Assembly (NCBI RefSeq): GCF_004331645.1
Contig: NZ_SJSK01000006.1
Coordinates: 310,001 to 374,000, forward strand
Origin: Pedobacter frigiditerrae
GTDB lineage: Bacteria; Bacteroidota; Bacteroidia; Sphingobacteriales; Sphingobacteriaceae
DNA length: 64,000 nt
Direction of reading: 5' to 3'
A program made the translations under genes and the position numbers. The notes beneath the pieces are model-generated. The model saw only the letters and a program-made list of their open reading frames with translations, was not told the DNA's origin and did no database searches. Positions 33,535-42,347 of this stretch are shown one piece after another (within the stretch, counting starts at the first letter, position 1; each line of letters begins with the position of its first letter).

Positions 33535-35325
33535 ATGTCTAAAATAACAGGAGATGCGTTTAATGTAGGTTTGCTCAGAAGAGTTTACGATTATGTAAAA
33601 CCATATCGTGCTACTTTTAGGTTGTCTATTGTTTTAACCATTTTGTTAGCGGCAATTACTCCTGTTAGACCATTTTTAATCGGTTATACCTTAAATGAGT
33701 TTATTCTTAAAAACAACTTTACAGGTTTGGTAGAGATGACCATTCTGATGGTTGTTCTGCTGTTAGTGCAAACTTTGATTCAATATAGTCAGACCTTGGC
33801 AACTAATACCTTAGGTCAATCTGCCATTAAAGATTTAAGGATAAATGTTTTTAATCACATTACTAAACTGCGCTTAAAATACTTCGATCAAACGCCAATT
33901 GGACAGTTAATTACCAGAACTGTTTCAGATTTAGAAACCATTGCAGATATTTTTTCTGAGGGTTTAATTGCAATGGTTGGTGATTTACTACAGGTTGTTG
34001 TGATTATTGCCTGTATGTTGTGGATCGATTGGGAACTAACCATAGTTGTTCTATTGCCTATTCCTTTTTTAATTGTCGCCACAAGAATTTTCCAGAAGTC
34101 TATTAAAGTTGCATTTCAAGAGATAAGGACAGAGGTTTCTAACCTAAATACCTATTTGCAAGAACACATCAGTGGAATTTCTATCATCCAATATTTTGCT
34201 AGGGAGGAGCAAGAATATAAAAAGTTTGTTAAAATCAACAAACGCTATCGCGATGCAAATATCCGTTCAAACTGGTATTACTCTATCTTTTTTCCTGTTG
34301 TAGAGTTAATCTCTGCGTTGTCGCTAGGTTTATTAATTTGGTATGGCTCTAAAATGATTTTAAACAAACCATTAGATGTGGAACCCGGAACAATTACCAC
34401 ATTTATCATGTTCATCAATATGCTTTTTAGACCTATTAGAGAGCTTGCAGATAAATTTAATACCCTGCAAATGGGAATGGTAGGAGCGGAACGTGTTTTT
34501 AAAGTTTTAGATACCCAAGAAACAACAGAGGACAAAGGGACTTATACGCCAGAGAAATTACAAGGTGCCATCAGTTTTGAAAATGTTTGGTTTAGCTATA
34601 ATCAAGATGAAGAAGTTAGTGATGAAAGTTATGTATTAAAAGATATTTCGTTCGAAGTTAAAGCTGGACAGACAGTAGCTTTGGTAGGGGCAACTGGTGC
34701 GGGAAAATCATCAACCATTAATATCTTAAATCGCTTTTACGAAATACAAAGGGGAACCATCAAGGTTGATGGCGTCGCGATAAAAGACTACGAACTCAGT
34801 TATTTGAGAAGCAACATTGCTACTGTTTTGCAGGATGTGTTTTTGTTTTCTGATACTATTTTCAATAACATTACACTTAACAATCCAGCTATTCAATTAG
34901 ATGAAGTGGTAGATGCCGCCAAAAAAGTTGGCGCTCATGAATTTATTGAACGTTTACCAGGTGGTTATCATTACAATGTGATGGAACGTGGGGCCACGCT
35001 TTCTGCAGGGCAAGCACAGCTGATATCCTTTATACGGGCTTTAGTTTACCAACCTTCTATTTTGGTTTTAGACGAAGCCACTTCATCAGTTGATACAGAA
35101 ACAGAAATGCTCATCCAAAAGGCGATAGATAAATTAATGCAAGGTAGAACATCAATTGTTATTGCTCACCGTTTATCAACCATTCAAAAAGCCGATCAGA
35201 TTATCGTTTTAGATAAGGGAGAAATTAAAGAAAAAGGCACACATCAAGCTTTGCTTAAATTAGATGGTTACTACAAGAAGTTGTACGATTTGCAGTTTTC
35301 GTCTGTAGGGATAGCTAAAAATTAA
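33535..35325 (+). CDS. ABC exporter, fused membrane and ATPase domains
   Basis: The 596-residue half-transporter has six membrane helices (about 20-310) and a C-terminal ATPase domain; it should work as a homodimer or heterodimer to export lipid, peptide or drug substrates. Walker A is GATGAGKSS (about 391-399), the Q-loop is VLQDVFLFSD, Walker B is SILVLDEATSSVD and the H-loop is IVIAHRLST. The signature motif is LSAGQAQLISF instead of LSGGQ, a departure also common in Bacteroidota relatives (LSVGQ). Substrate unknown. It precedes the S51 peptidase gene by 7 bp, so the two are probably one operon. Confidence 0.93.
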   Translation: MSKITGDAFNVGLLRRVYDYVKPYRATFRLSIVLTILLAAITPVRPFLIGYTLNEFILKNNFTGLVEMTILMVVLLLVQTLIQYSQTLATNTLGQSAIKDLRINVFNHITKLRLKYFDQTPIGQLITRTVSDLETIADIFSEGLIAMVGDLLQVVVIIACMLWIDWELTIVVLLPIPFLIVATRIFQKSIKVAFQEIRTEVSNLNTYLQEHISGISIIQYFAREEQEYKKFVKINKRYRDANIRSNWYYSIFFPVVELISALSLGLLIWYGSKMILNKPLDVEPGTITTFIMFINMLFRPIRELADKFNTLQMGMVGAERVFKVLDTQETTEDKGTYTPEKLQGAISFENVWFSYNQDEEVSDESYVLKDISFEVKAGQTVALVGATGAGKSSTINILNRFYEIQRGTIKVDGVAIKDYELSYLRSNIATVLQDVFLFSDTIFNNITLNNPAIQLDEVVDAAKKVGAHEFIERLPGGYHYNVMERGATLSAGQAQLISFIRALVYQPSILVLDEATSSVDTETEMLIQKAIDKLMQGRTSIVIAHRLSTIQKADQIIVLDKGEIKEKGTHQALLKLDGYYKKLYDLQFSSVGIAKN

Positions 35326-35332
35326 TCAATAG

Positions 35333-36169
35333 ATGAAAAGGATATTTTTAGTCGTAATCAGTTTTGCATTAACATTAGCAGCTCAAGCTCAAAATGCAAA
35401 AGGTAATTTGTTTATCATTGGTGGTGGCGATCGTTCTGATGCCTTGATTAAACAAATGGTAGCCACTTCAAATTTTAAGGCAAATGACTATATCATTGTT
35501 TTGCCTATGGCGAGTGAAATTCCAGATACCGGATTTAAGTACATTTCATTACAATTAAAAAAGCAGGTTAATCTTACCATCAAAAACTTCAATTTCAATA
35601 AGCATGATGTAAACGATAAAAAATGGATTGATTCTTTAACAGGAGCAAAGCTAATTTACATTTTAGGGGGCGACCAAAACAGATTCATGAAGTCGGTTTT
35701 AGGCACACCAGTTTATACTGCTATTCACAAAGCATACAACAATGGGTCAACCATTGCAGGTACAAGCGCAGGTGCTGCGGTAATGAGTAAATACATGATT
35801 ACCGGAAAACAATTATTGGATACCGTTTACAAGGAAACTTTCAATAAACTTTGGGATAAAAATGTAGAGTTTGCCCAAGGTTTGGGTTTGTTACAAAACA
35901 CCATTATAGATCAACATTTTTTAAAACGAAACAGGTATAATAGATTGATTTCTTCCTTGGCTGCACATCCAGATTTAGTATGTGTTGGTATTGATGAAGG
36001 CACTGCAATTATTGTACATGGTAATAAGGCAACTGTAGCTGGCGATAGTCAGGTGATAAGATTTGCAGTGCCTAAAAATGTACAAACTACCTCAAAAGGA
36101 TTAATAAAATTTAGCAATGCCGAATTTGGGGTCTTTACCGAAGGCGATGTAATAACAATAAAACCTTAA
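35333..36169 (+). CDS. Secreted cyanophycinase-like S51 peptidase
   Basis: The 278-residue protein starts with a signal peptide (KRIFLVVISFALTLAAQA). The S51 fold is shown by LFIIGGGDRSDALIKQMV (about 24-41), the GGDQNRF loop (about 110-116) and the nucleophile elbow AGTSAGAAVMSKYM (Ser141). VGIDEGTAIIVHG near 220 is the usual end of the active-site region. Family members cleave beta-linked Asp-Arg (cyanophycin) or release Asp from dipeptides. Export suggests scavenging of such peptides outside the inner membrane. It probably shares a transcript with the ABC exporter. It ends one base before the convergent lipoprotein gene. Confidence 0.9.
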   Translation: MKRIFLVVISFALTLAAQAQNAKGNLFIIGGGDRSDALIKQMVATSNFKANDYIIVLPMASEIPDTGFKYISLQLKKQVNLTIKNFNFNKHDVNDKKWIDSLTGAKLIYILGGDQNRFMKSVLGTPVYTAIHKAYNNGSTIAGTSAGAAVMSKYMITGKQLLDTVYKETFNKLWDKNVEFAQGLGLLQNTIIDQHFLKRNRYNRLISSLAAHPDLVCVGIDEGTAIIVHGNKATVAGDSQVIRFAVPKNVQTTSKGLIKFSNAEFGVFTEGDVITIKP

Positions 36170-36170
36170 A

Positions 36171-36605
36171 TCATTTACTTAACTCATCTATTGTTAACGT
36201 CCTAACTTTGACATATCCAGTAGCATCCGTTTCATCAGAAACAACTAAGCCAATGGTATTGGTCCTTATGTAATTAAATTTCTGGGTTAAGGCTGGTGTT
36301 CCCGAAAAGGTAATGCTTTCTCCAGCTTCATCAAGAGTGAATGTTCCCGATTTTATAACGGTTTTATTCGTTTGGATATATTTTCCATCAGCACTAAACA
36401 CCAAGGTATCTACAGGATTATAAGCTGTTGTGTCCTTTCTTATGCCAAAACCATCTTCTATGGTTCTAATCTTGTACTTTAACGGCCATCTACCTACTAA
36501 TTGTTGCAAGGCAGCTTGTTTGTCTGTAAGGACTTCTTTTTTACAGGCATAAAATGCAAGGGCAGTAAAAGCTAAAAGAATAGGTGCAATTTTAGATTTA
36601 GACAT
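36171..36605 (-). CDS. Putative lipoprotein, lipocalin-like
   Basis: The 144-residue product begins with a lipoprotein signal, KIAPILLAFTALAFYA followed by Cys21. The mature part reads LVGRWPLKYKIRTIEDGFG, then LVFSADGKYIQTNKTVIKSG, and GTPALTQKFNYIRTN. This 'G-x-W ... F-x-x-D-G-x-Y' order is typical of small lipocalin-like Bacteroidota lipoproteins. Ligand unknown. Its stop faces the S51 peptidase stop with a single base between them, and no terminator can fit there, so transcripts must overlap. Confidence 0.75.
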   Translation of the reverse strand: MSKSKIAPILLAFTALAFYACKKEVLTDKQAALQQLVGRWPLKYKIRTIEDGFGIRKDTTAYNPVDTLVFSADGKYIQTNKTVIKSGTFTLDEAGESITFSGTPALTQKFNYIRTNTIGLVVSDETDATGYVKVRTLTIDELSK

Positions 36606-36654
36606 TTCAAAAGGTGTTTGTAGGTGTAAAGATAGAAATTAGTTCATTGGTTCA

Positions 36655-36805
36655 ATAGCCCATTTGTTCATTGAGCTTGATACTTTAACAACTCAGCAAT
36701 AAAATAATCCAACAATAGGTTTGTTTATCGTTTCACTTGTTTATTGGGGATCTTGTATTGGCAACAATTTAACAATTAAGCAATTCAACAATAAAACTTG
36801 ACTTT
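36655..36805. repeat. Low-complexity AACAATTTAACAA repeat before dctA
   Basis: Degenerate repeats such as GCAACAATTTAACAATTAAG and CAATTCAACAATAAAAC fill much of the gap between the lipocalin-like gene and dctA. It has the same character as 33455-33534. Confidence 0.55.
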
Positions 36806-36888
36806 TCTTATCTAATGATGATGCTATTTCTCAAAAAATCGTTGAGGTGTGAAAAAATATTTATATTTCAATTTCAAATCCCAATTAA

Positions 36889-38163
36889 ATGAAGCATATT
36901 TTATCCAATTTAACTTTTCAGGTTTTAGTAGCCATTGCACTTGGTATTTTGGTAGGGGTTTTACATCCTGGTTTTGCATCATATGCAGAGCTGATTAGTA
37001 AAAGTTTTATCAATATGATTAGTATGCTCATTGCGCCAATCATATTTTTTACCATCGTATTAGGCATTGCACATATGGGCGATATGAAAAAAGTTGGCAG
37101 GGTTGGTGGCAAGGCTTTACTTTATTTTGAGATTGTAACCACACTAGCCATTGTCATCGGCTTAGTGGTGGCCAACTTATTAAAACCTGGCGTTGGTGTA
37201 AATGTGCCAGCAGGCGATGTTTCAAAAATTGCGACTTATACCGCACAAGCCGGAGAAATTAATTGGCTAGAATTTATAGCGCACATTATCCCGAAGAATA
37301 TTTTTGAAGCTTTTACCAAAGGTGAAATCCTGCAAATTTTGTTTTTTGCCATTTTATTTGGCTACGGATTAAGCAAAATGGGGGAGGCTGGTCATTCTGT
37401 TATTGCAACATTTGATAAGATTTCTAAAGTGTTATTTAACATCATGAAGGTAGTGATGCGTGTGGCGCCAATTGGTGCTTTCGGCGGAATGGCTTTTAGT
37501 GTTGGTAAATACGGCTTGGGTACTTTATTGCCAATGGCGAAGTTAATGGGGGCTGTTTACTTAACTTGTTTCCTGTTTATTTTTGTGGTTTTAAACGGCA
37601 TTTGCCGATATTATAAGTTTAGTCTGTGGCAATATCTAAAATACATCCGTCAAGAGATTTTAATTGTCTTGGGCACCTCATCATCAGAATCGGTGCTGCC
37701 AAGTATGATGAAGAAGATGGAAGATATAGGTTGTGATAAATCTGTGGTTGGTTTAGTTATCCCTACAGGTTATTCTTTTAATCTCGACGGAACTGCAATT
37801 TATCTAGCAATGGCGGTTATCTTTTTAACTCAAGTTTTTAATATCGACTTAACCTTGATGCAGCAAATTTCTATCATGGCAGTTTTAATGGTTACCTCAA
37901 AAGGTGCTGCGGGCGTTACCGGAAGTGGGTTTATTGTTTTGGCAAGTACATTAACGGCCTTAAAAATTATGCCTGTAGAACATATTGCTATTTTGTTGGG
38001 TGTAGATAGATTCATGAGCGAGGCAAGGGCAATTACCAATATGATTGGAAATGGAATAGCAACAATTGTAATTGCCAAAAGCGAAAATGAATTTGACCAA
38101 GCTAAATACTTAAAAGCAATTAGCCCTGCAGCAATAGAAAAAGCAGAAGAGGAACATTTTTAA
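36889..38163 (+). CDS. dctA: C4-dicarboxylate/amino acid:cation symporter (DctA-like)
   Basis: The 424-residue transporter imports C4-dicarboxylates (succinate, fumarate, malate) or acidic amino acids with H+ or Na+. It has eight helices plus the two re-entrant hairpins. HP1 is GTSSSESVLPSMMKKMEDIG, followed by VIPTGYSFNLDGTAIYLAMA; HP2 and the substrate site are SKGAAGVTGSGFIVLASTL. DRFMSEARAITNMIGNGIAT is helix 8 with the substrate-contact Asp, Arg and Asn. The last segments match DctA more closely than GltP in my reading. Length is usual. It is a single gene with repeat-filled flanks; uptake of succinate would feed the TCA genes in this window. Confidence 0.88.
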   Translation: MKHILSNLTFQVLVAIALGILVGVLHPGFASYAELISKSFINMISMLIAPIIFFTIVLGIAHMGDMKKVGRVGGKALLYFEIVTTLAIVIGLVVANLLKPGVGVNVPAGDVSKIATYTAQAGEINWLEFIAHIIPKNIFEAFTKGEILQILFFAILFGYGLSKMGEAGHSVIATFDKISKVLFNIMKVVMRVAPIGAFGGMAFSVGKYGLGTLLPMAKLMGAVYLTCFLFIFVVLNGICRYYKFSLWQYLKYIRQEILIVLGTSSSESVLPSMMKKMEDIGCDKSVVGLVIPTGYSFNLDGTAIYLAMAVIFLTQVFNIDLTLMQQISIMAVLMVTSKGAAGVTGSGFIVLASTLTALKIMPVEHIAILLGVDRFMSEARAITNMIGNGIATIVIAKSENEFDQAKYLKAISPAAIEKAEEEHF

Positions 38164-38185
38164 AGAGAGTCCTGAGTCTTCCTTG

Positions 38186-38205
38186 GGTTGGTGTCCTCAC
38201 CAACC
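38186..38205. repeat. GGTTGGTG-TCCT-CACCAACC palindrome
   Basis: Perfect 8-bp arms around a 4-base loop, 22 bp past the dctA stop. A shorter relative is at 30951-30968. It lacks a T-tract, so termination is uncertain. Confidence 0.65.
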
Positions 38206-38233
38206 AATAACTATTTTGAGTTTTTAATTTGTT

Positions 38234-38376
38234 AGAAAAGCAGGAGCAGCTCACAGATTAAAGTTAGTCAGGCTGTTCGTTGCAATCTTTTTTGTCCTTC
38301 ACTTCGACTTCGCTCAGTGCAAGCTCGCTCAGGATGACAAAAAAGGATTTACACTGCTTCCGATAGATATCGGGAC
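38234..38376 (-). repeat. Composite palindromic repeat, copy B
   Basis: Read on the minus strand: AAGCAGTGTAAATCC, then TTTTTTGTCATCCTGAGCG, AGCTTGCACTGAGCG, AAGTCGAAGTGAAGGAC, AAAAAAGATTGCAACGAACA, GCCTGACTAACTTTAATCTG and a CTGCTCCTGCTTTTCT tail. The right shoulder matches copy C almost base for base. The left edge contains TCCGATAGATATCGGGA (38359-38375). Confidence 0.75.
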
Positions 38377-38486
38377 CCATTTAGTTAACTTAGGTTGGTG
38401 CAACTATTATTTCCTTGTTTGGTGGCTCAGCAACCAATGTCCTATCCCTATGTTTCCTATGTCTCTATGTGGTAAACAAAACCCAA

Positions 38487-38924
38487 CTACTTTTTCTCGT
38501 AAGCTATTAAAATAACTAAATCATTATCTGGGTTGGGCGCTATCCCGTGAGAGCTTCCGGGTCTGGTTAAAATAGCGTCGCCAGGTTTTACAGGAAATGT
38601 CTCGCCATTCATTTTCATTTTGCCATTACCACTAATTACATAATAAATCTCATCTTCCTTTTGCAGGTGGTAACCTATTGACGAACCAGGTTTTAATGTC
38701 CTTTTCCTGAAAACAGTTTTTAAGCCTTTAGCATTTGCAAAAAAGTTAAACCCAATTGTTTTCCCGCCACCATTGTGCGTACCAGGTTCTTCCTTGGCAA
38801 CATCCTTATCATTTTGAAGAATAAATTTACTGGTATCTATGGTTTGTGATTTGGCTGAAAGATTAAAAGCAAATAGAAATGCTACAAAGAATAAAACAGA
38901 ATAGAAGCCATTTGAAATTTTCAT
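38487..38924 (-). CDS. Secreted cupin-domain protein
   Basis: I chose the ATG at 38924 because MKISNGFYSVLFFVAFLFAF is a signal peptide; a frame eleven codons longer would hide it. The 145-residue product has one cupin barrel: IGYHLQKEDEIYYVISGNGK carries the His and Glu of cupin motif 1, and PVKPGDAILTRPGSSHGI is motif 2 with its His. The metal set H-x(4)-E...H is partly present, so metal binding is likely. The ligand is unknown, possibly a sugar or small acid. It is a single gene, with a repeat-filled gap downstream. Confidence 0.82.
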   Translation of the reverse strand: MKISNGFYSVLFFVAFLFAFNLSAKSQTIDTSKFILQNDKDVAKEEPGTHNGGGKTIGFNFFANAKGLKTVFRKRTLKPGSSIGYHLQKEDEIYYVISGNGKMKMNGETFPVKPGDAILTRPGSSHGIAPNPDNDLVILIAYEKK

Positions 38925-39241
38925 AGGTGTAATTTTGGTTGCGATAAATTTAGGCATTTTGTTTTTTACTTGCCAAAAGCATCAACCTTTGTTATATAAA
39001 CCTGATTGAAGCGATAGCTCTTGAGCTGAAAGCGAAAAGACTAAAGCTGAAAGCAGGACTACATTTCCCTAAGAATTACTGACACTGTTTTTCAAAATCT
39101 CAAATTTATACCAGTTTACTATTGTTAAATGTTTAAACAAATAACTCCATCTGTGTTTTCTTAGCAAAAAGACATGTGGTTTTCTTCCTAATCTCTTTCG
39201 CTTCAGCATCGTAAAAAGGTAATAAAAGGTTAATAGTTACG

Positions 39242-39285
39242 ACGGACTTTAGACGGACTTGGTTCGGACCTTGTTCGGACTTGTG
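39242..39285. repeat. Four 11-bp direct repeats upstream of sucD
   Basis: The units are ACGGACTTTAG, ACGGACTTGGT, TCGGACCTTGT and TCGGACTTGTG, with no spacers. The array shares the ACTTG core, the unit length and the copy number with the array at 17260-17303 (read on its minus strand). Confidence 0.7.
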
Positions 39286-39573
39286 ACAATTGAATCCGAG
39301 CAAACTGCGTCTTAAGTACGAATGAAGTGCAAGCTATTAGTTAAGCTGATATAAACCTGTTATTATTCTTTCATTAATCAAATAGGTTTTGCTTAATAGT
39401 TGTTATAACTCATTTGTTTAAAAGTGGCTTAGGTGGTTCCTTAATAGGGTGATTAATGCATTCTTATTCAAGAATGATGACTATCTCATTCGCTCATTTT
39501 AACCCCATCTTCCATCTCATATCTTCCGTTTTCCATTTTTTACATAAATTATTTAATTATCTGTGTTTTGCAG

Positions 39574-39604
39574 TTGACATTCTATTTCAATTAGCTTAAG
39601 TTTG
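39574..39604 (+). promoter_or_regulatory. Bacteroidota-type promoter of sucD
   Basis: TTG (39574-39576) and TAAGTTTG (39597-39604) are separated by 20 bp, matching the known Bacteroidota sigma-ABfr consensus TTG-N19/20-TAnnTTTG. Transcription would begin close to 39611, leaving a very short leader before the ATG at 39625. Confidence 0.75.
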
Positions 39605-39624
39605 CAACACAAAAAATAGATATA

Positions 39625-40497
39625 ATGAGTGTTTTAGTAAATAAAGATTCTAAAGTAATTGTTCAGGGTTTTACAGGTAACGAAGGTACTTACCATGCTG
39701 AGCAGATGATAGCTTACGGTACAAACGTTGTTGGTGGGGTAACTCCTGGTAAAGGCGGTCAAACGCACTTAGATAAACCTGTGTTTAACACGGTAAAAGA
39801 TGCAGTTGATAAGGCTGGCGCTAATGTGTCTATTATATTTGTTCCACCTGCATTTGCTGCAGATGCAATCATGGAAGCTGCAGAAGGTGGCATTAAAGTA
39901 ATTGTTTGTATTACAGAAGGTATCCCAACAAAGGATATGATCGCTGTAAAATCTTATATCAAAGGAAGAGATTGCCGTTTAATCGGTCCGAATTGTCCGG
40001 GTGTAATTACTGCTGATGAGGCTAAAATTGGTATCATGCCAGGTTTTATCTTCAAAAAAGGTACAGTTGGTGTGGTTTCTAAATCAGGAACTTTAACTTA
40101 CGAAGCGGTAGATCAAGTTGTAAAAGCTGGCTTAGGTATTACAACTGCTATCGGTATTGGTGGTGATCCAATTATCGGAACAACTACTAAAGAAGCGGTT
40201 GAATTATTAATGAACGATCCGGAAACCGAAGGTATCATCATGATTGGTGAAATTGGTGGGGGAATGGAAGCTGAAGCTGCATTGTGGATTGCAGCAAATG
40301 GTACTAAGCCTGTTGTTGGTTTCATCGCTGGTCAAACTGCGCCTCCGGGACGTAGAATGGGTCACGCTGGAGCAATTGTTGGCGGTGCTGATGATACTGC
40401 TGCTGCAAAGATGAAAATCATGGCTGAGTGCGGAATTACTGTGGTTGAAAGTCCTGCAGAAATTGGTGCTGCAATGGCTAACTTGTTGAAGAAATAG
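39625..40497 (+). CDS. sucD: Succinate-CoA ligase alpha subunit
   Basis: SucD with SucC converts succinyl-CoA to succinate with ATP or GTP formation in the TCA cycle. The 290-residue protein has the CoA-binding Rossmann domain (VIVQGFTGNEGTYHAEQM) and the ligase domain with the phospho-His loop GRRMGHAGAIVGG (His248). GPNCPGVIT and GVVSKSGTLTYEA are conserved CoA and power-helix elements. Length is standard. The beta-subunit gene is not adjacent, which is common in Bacteroidota. It has its own promoter and terminator, so it is monocistronic. Confidence 0.97.
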   Translation: MSVLVNKDSKVIVQGFTGNEGTYHAEQMIAYGTNVVGGVTPGKGGQTHLDKPVFNTVKDAVDKAGANVSIIFVPPAFAADAIMEAAEGGIKVIVCITEGIPTKDMIAVKSYIKGRDCRLIGPNCPGVITADEAKIGIMPGFIFKKGTVGVVSKSGTLTYEAVDQVVKAGLGITTAIGIGGDPIIGTTTKEAVELLMNDPETEGIIMIGEIGGGMEAEAALWIAANGTKPVVGFIAGQTAPPGRRMGHAGAIVGGADDTAAAKMKIMAECGITVVESPAEIGAAMANLLKK

Positions 40498-40917
40498 ATT
40501 TCTAACCAAATATAATTTAAGAAGCGTTTCACATTTTGTGGAGCGCTTTTTTGTTTTGTAGATGTTTTACCACAAAGGCACAAAGAACACAAAGCTATTT
40601 TATTAGGTTTTTCCCGCTGATTACACAGATTGCGCAGATTTATTTTTGTTCTGCGTAAATCATTTTCATCTGCGGGGTTAATTTAGTCGCTTTCCCTATT
40701 AACTATCGTCTCTCAATCATCAACTTGCTTTTCTTTGCGAACCTTCTTTTCGTCGCGGTTAACCAGACTCAAGACTGCAGACTTTAGACTAAAGACTATC
40801 TTCAAACCTTGACGCTCAAATGAAAATCAAAAACCAATTATTAATTATATTTGTATAGGTTAGAAGTAAATCTAAGCGTTGTTAAAAAGCGTATATCTAC
40901 TTATAAATTTAACACAC
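40498..40917. other. 420-bp gap with dispersed low-complexity repeats
   Basis: After the sucD terminator there is CCACAAAGGCACAAAGAACA (from 40570), then GCTGATTACACAGATTGCGC, AGATTT and an inverted TCTGCGTAAATCA partner (40617-40655). These motifs are familiar fillers in many environmental bacterial genomes. A GACTTTAGACTAAAGACTAT run (40779-40798) follows. No gene is seen. The last 60 bases should hold the msrB promoter. Confidence 0.6.
40522..40553 (+). terminator. Terminator of sucD
   Basis: AAGCGTTTCACA and TGTGGAGCGCTT form a 12-bp stem (two G-U pairs in the plus-strand RNA) around TTT, followed by a T-run. It starts 25 bp past the sucD stop. Confidence 0.8.
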
Positions 40918-41394
40918 ATGAAAACCATGATTAATAAAACATTAATAGCTTTATGCCTGTTAGTTTCAACAAGTGTAATTGCTTGCGCACAAAAACAAGA
41001 AAAAACACCTCCCTCTAAAACTAGTAAAATGGAATACAATAAATTAACAAAAGAAGAAGAAGACGTAATTGTTCGTAAAGGTACTGAATGGGCTGGTACT
41101 GGTAAATATGATAAGTTCTTTGAAAAGGGAACTTACATCTGTAAACGCTGTAATGCGCCATTGTATAAATCAGATTCGAAGTTTGATGCACACTGCGGTT
41201 GGCCAGCTTTTGATGATGAAATTAAAGGTGCCGTAAAAAGACATACGGATGCTGATGGGCAACGTACTGAGATCGTTTGTGCTAAATGCGATGCACACCT
41301 TGGTCACGTATTTATTGGCGAAGGCTTAACAGCCAAGAACACTCGTCATTGTGTAAACTCTATTTCAATGGTGTTTGTGCCAGATAAAAAATAA
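40918..41394 (+). CDS. msrB: Peptide-methionine (R)-S-oxide reductase MsrB, lipoprotein form
   Basis: MsrB reduces methionine-R-sulfoxide in oxidised proteins. I chose the ATG at 40918 because MKTMINKTLIALCLLVSTSV, with IAC just after it, is a lipoprotein signal; a TTG at 40879 adds an unlikely leader. The 158-residue product keeps the Zn sites YICKRC and VCAKCD, plus HCGWPAF, and the catalytic-Cys motif RHCVNS. The signal implies repair of envelope proteins rather than cytoplasmic ones. A perfect hairpin terminator follows. It is a single gene. Confidence 0.93.
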   Translation: MKTMINKTLIALCLLVSTSVIACAQKQEKTPPSKTSKMEYNKLTKEEEDVIVRKGTEWAGTGKYDKFFEKGTYICKRCNAPLYKSDSKFDAHCGWPAFDDEIKGAVKRHTDADGQRTEIVCAKCDAHLGHVFIGEGLTAKNTRHCVNSISMVFVPDKK

Positions 41395-41416
41395 AATCAA
41401 TTGAATTGATTGGGAA

Positions 41417-41447
41417 ATGCCTTAGTGAAAACTAGGGCATTTTTTTG
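41417..41447 (+). terminator. Terminator of msrB
   Basis: ATGCCTTAGT and ACTAGGGCAT pair over 10 bp (one G-U) around GAAA, followed by seven T. Its arm and loop resemble the DUF4293 terminator at 32011-32042. Confidence 0.9.
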
Positions 41448-41593
41448 TGTTTGTGTTTCTGATGTGCGCCGATTCCAAATTGATAATAGAGCGAAGAATT
41501 TATAGGTAACAATTGCTTAAAATCCCGATAAAAAATCATTTTGTATATTTGGCGTCGTTATTGCAATAGCTAAACCAAATATTAATATTACTT

Positions 41594-41971
41594 ATGAAGT
41601 TTTTTCTATTCTTAATTTTTGCCTCGTTTTCAGTTAGTGCTCAGCAAGCCATACTTACAAAAGCACCAGACAGTACCTCTCAAATTATATTTACAACTTA
41701 CTACGCAAAAAAGTTCGAAGGAAGGAAAACCACAAGTGGGGAAAGATATCGCGGAGCAAAATTTACAGCAGCACATCGCACACTTCCATTTGGTACAATG
41801 ATTACTGTTAGGAACATTGTCTCTGGTAAAACTGTAACAGTTAGGGTTAATGATCGTGGACCATTTAGTAAGAAGTTTTCTTTAGACTTATCACAGTCAG
41901 CAGCCAAAGCCTTAGGTATTTACAGGCTAGGTTATGCGAGGGTAGAGATCAGTTATCCCCGAACAAAATAA
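41594..41971 (+). CDS. RlpA-like septal-ring double-psi beta-barrel protein
   Basis: The 125-residue protein has a signal peptide (KFFLFLIFASFSVSAQ) and one RlpA domain. TTYYAKKFEGRKTTSGERY is the start of the barrel, TAAHRTLPFGTMITVRN the middle, and VTVRVNDRGPF the conserved Asp motif. RlpA cleaves glycan strands without stem peptides at the septum in some bacteria, and the Asp and His motifs needed are present. The SPOR domain of proteobacterial RlpA is absent, so septal targeting would rely on something else. A TATATTTG (41544-41551) upstream fits a -7 box. Confidence 0.9.
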   Translation: MKFFLFLIFASFSVSAQQAILTKAPDSTSQIIFTTYYAKKFEGRKTTSGERYRGAKFTAAHRTLPFGTMITVRNIVSGKTVTVRVNDRGPFSKKFSLDLSQSAAKALGIYRLGYARVEISYPRTK

Positions 41972-42347
41972 TTCTGAAATATTGGCTGTTACAACTCATT
42001 TTTTAAAATTATTAACACTCAATTTTTTTTGCTAAGTGCTTAAAAAGAAATAATTAGCTTTTTTCTAAGTTGTTTATGACAGATTTCTGATGAAAAAATC
42101 GTCATATACCCACAACATGTTAACAACTTTAGAACGCAAAAAATCGTTCAACTTCTATATTTGTTAAACAAAGTTCTTTAAAACAAACCACTCAAAATAT
42201 TATTTAAGTACTTAATATTTAGTTGATTAAAAAGCGTGTTAATTCAACGTTTTTCAAAAATCCTAAAAACTAAATATTTTTTGTTGGCGGCTATATTTTG
42301 AAGAACAAAGTTTAAGGGAAGCATTCTAAAAGTTAAAAATCATACCT
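41972..42347. other. 376-bp AT-rich leader region of nrdB
   Basis: No gene is visible. It contains TATATTTG (42156-42163), a possible -7 box without a matching -33 element, and the perfect palindrome TTAAGTACTTAA (42205-42216), a plausible operator. I saw no recognisable NrdR box and no riboswitch core. The length suggests a regulated promoter for the ribonucleotide reductase genes. Confidence 0.45.

Larger units (their letters stand above)
38164..38486. other. 323-bp gap of palindromes between dctA and the cupin gene
   Basis: No gene seen. It holds GGTTGGTGTCCTCACCAACC (38186-38205), a 20-bp hairpin that may terminate dctA, and then composite repeat copy B. The rest (38400-38486) is unremarkable. 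Confidence 0.6.
38958..39624. other. 667-bp non-coding gap before sucD
   Basis: No gene is supported. From the left: a CTGAAAGCGAAAAGACTAAAG repeat at 39026-39057 that also follows nrdB, an AT-rich stretch, the 4 x 11 bp array at 39242-39285, further AT-rich sequence, and the sucD promoter at 39574-39604. The gap is far longer than the promoter needs. Confidence 0.6.

Noticed and set aside
33535..35325. Inactive ATPase because of LSAGQ signature
   Set aside because: Walker A, Walker B, Q- and H-loops are intact and related Bacteroidota exporters also vary at the third position.
36169..36171. Missing terminator between convergent S51 peptidase and lipocalin-like genes as sign of error
   Set aside because: One-base gaps between convergent genes are common in compact genomes; both frames end with normal stops.
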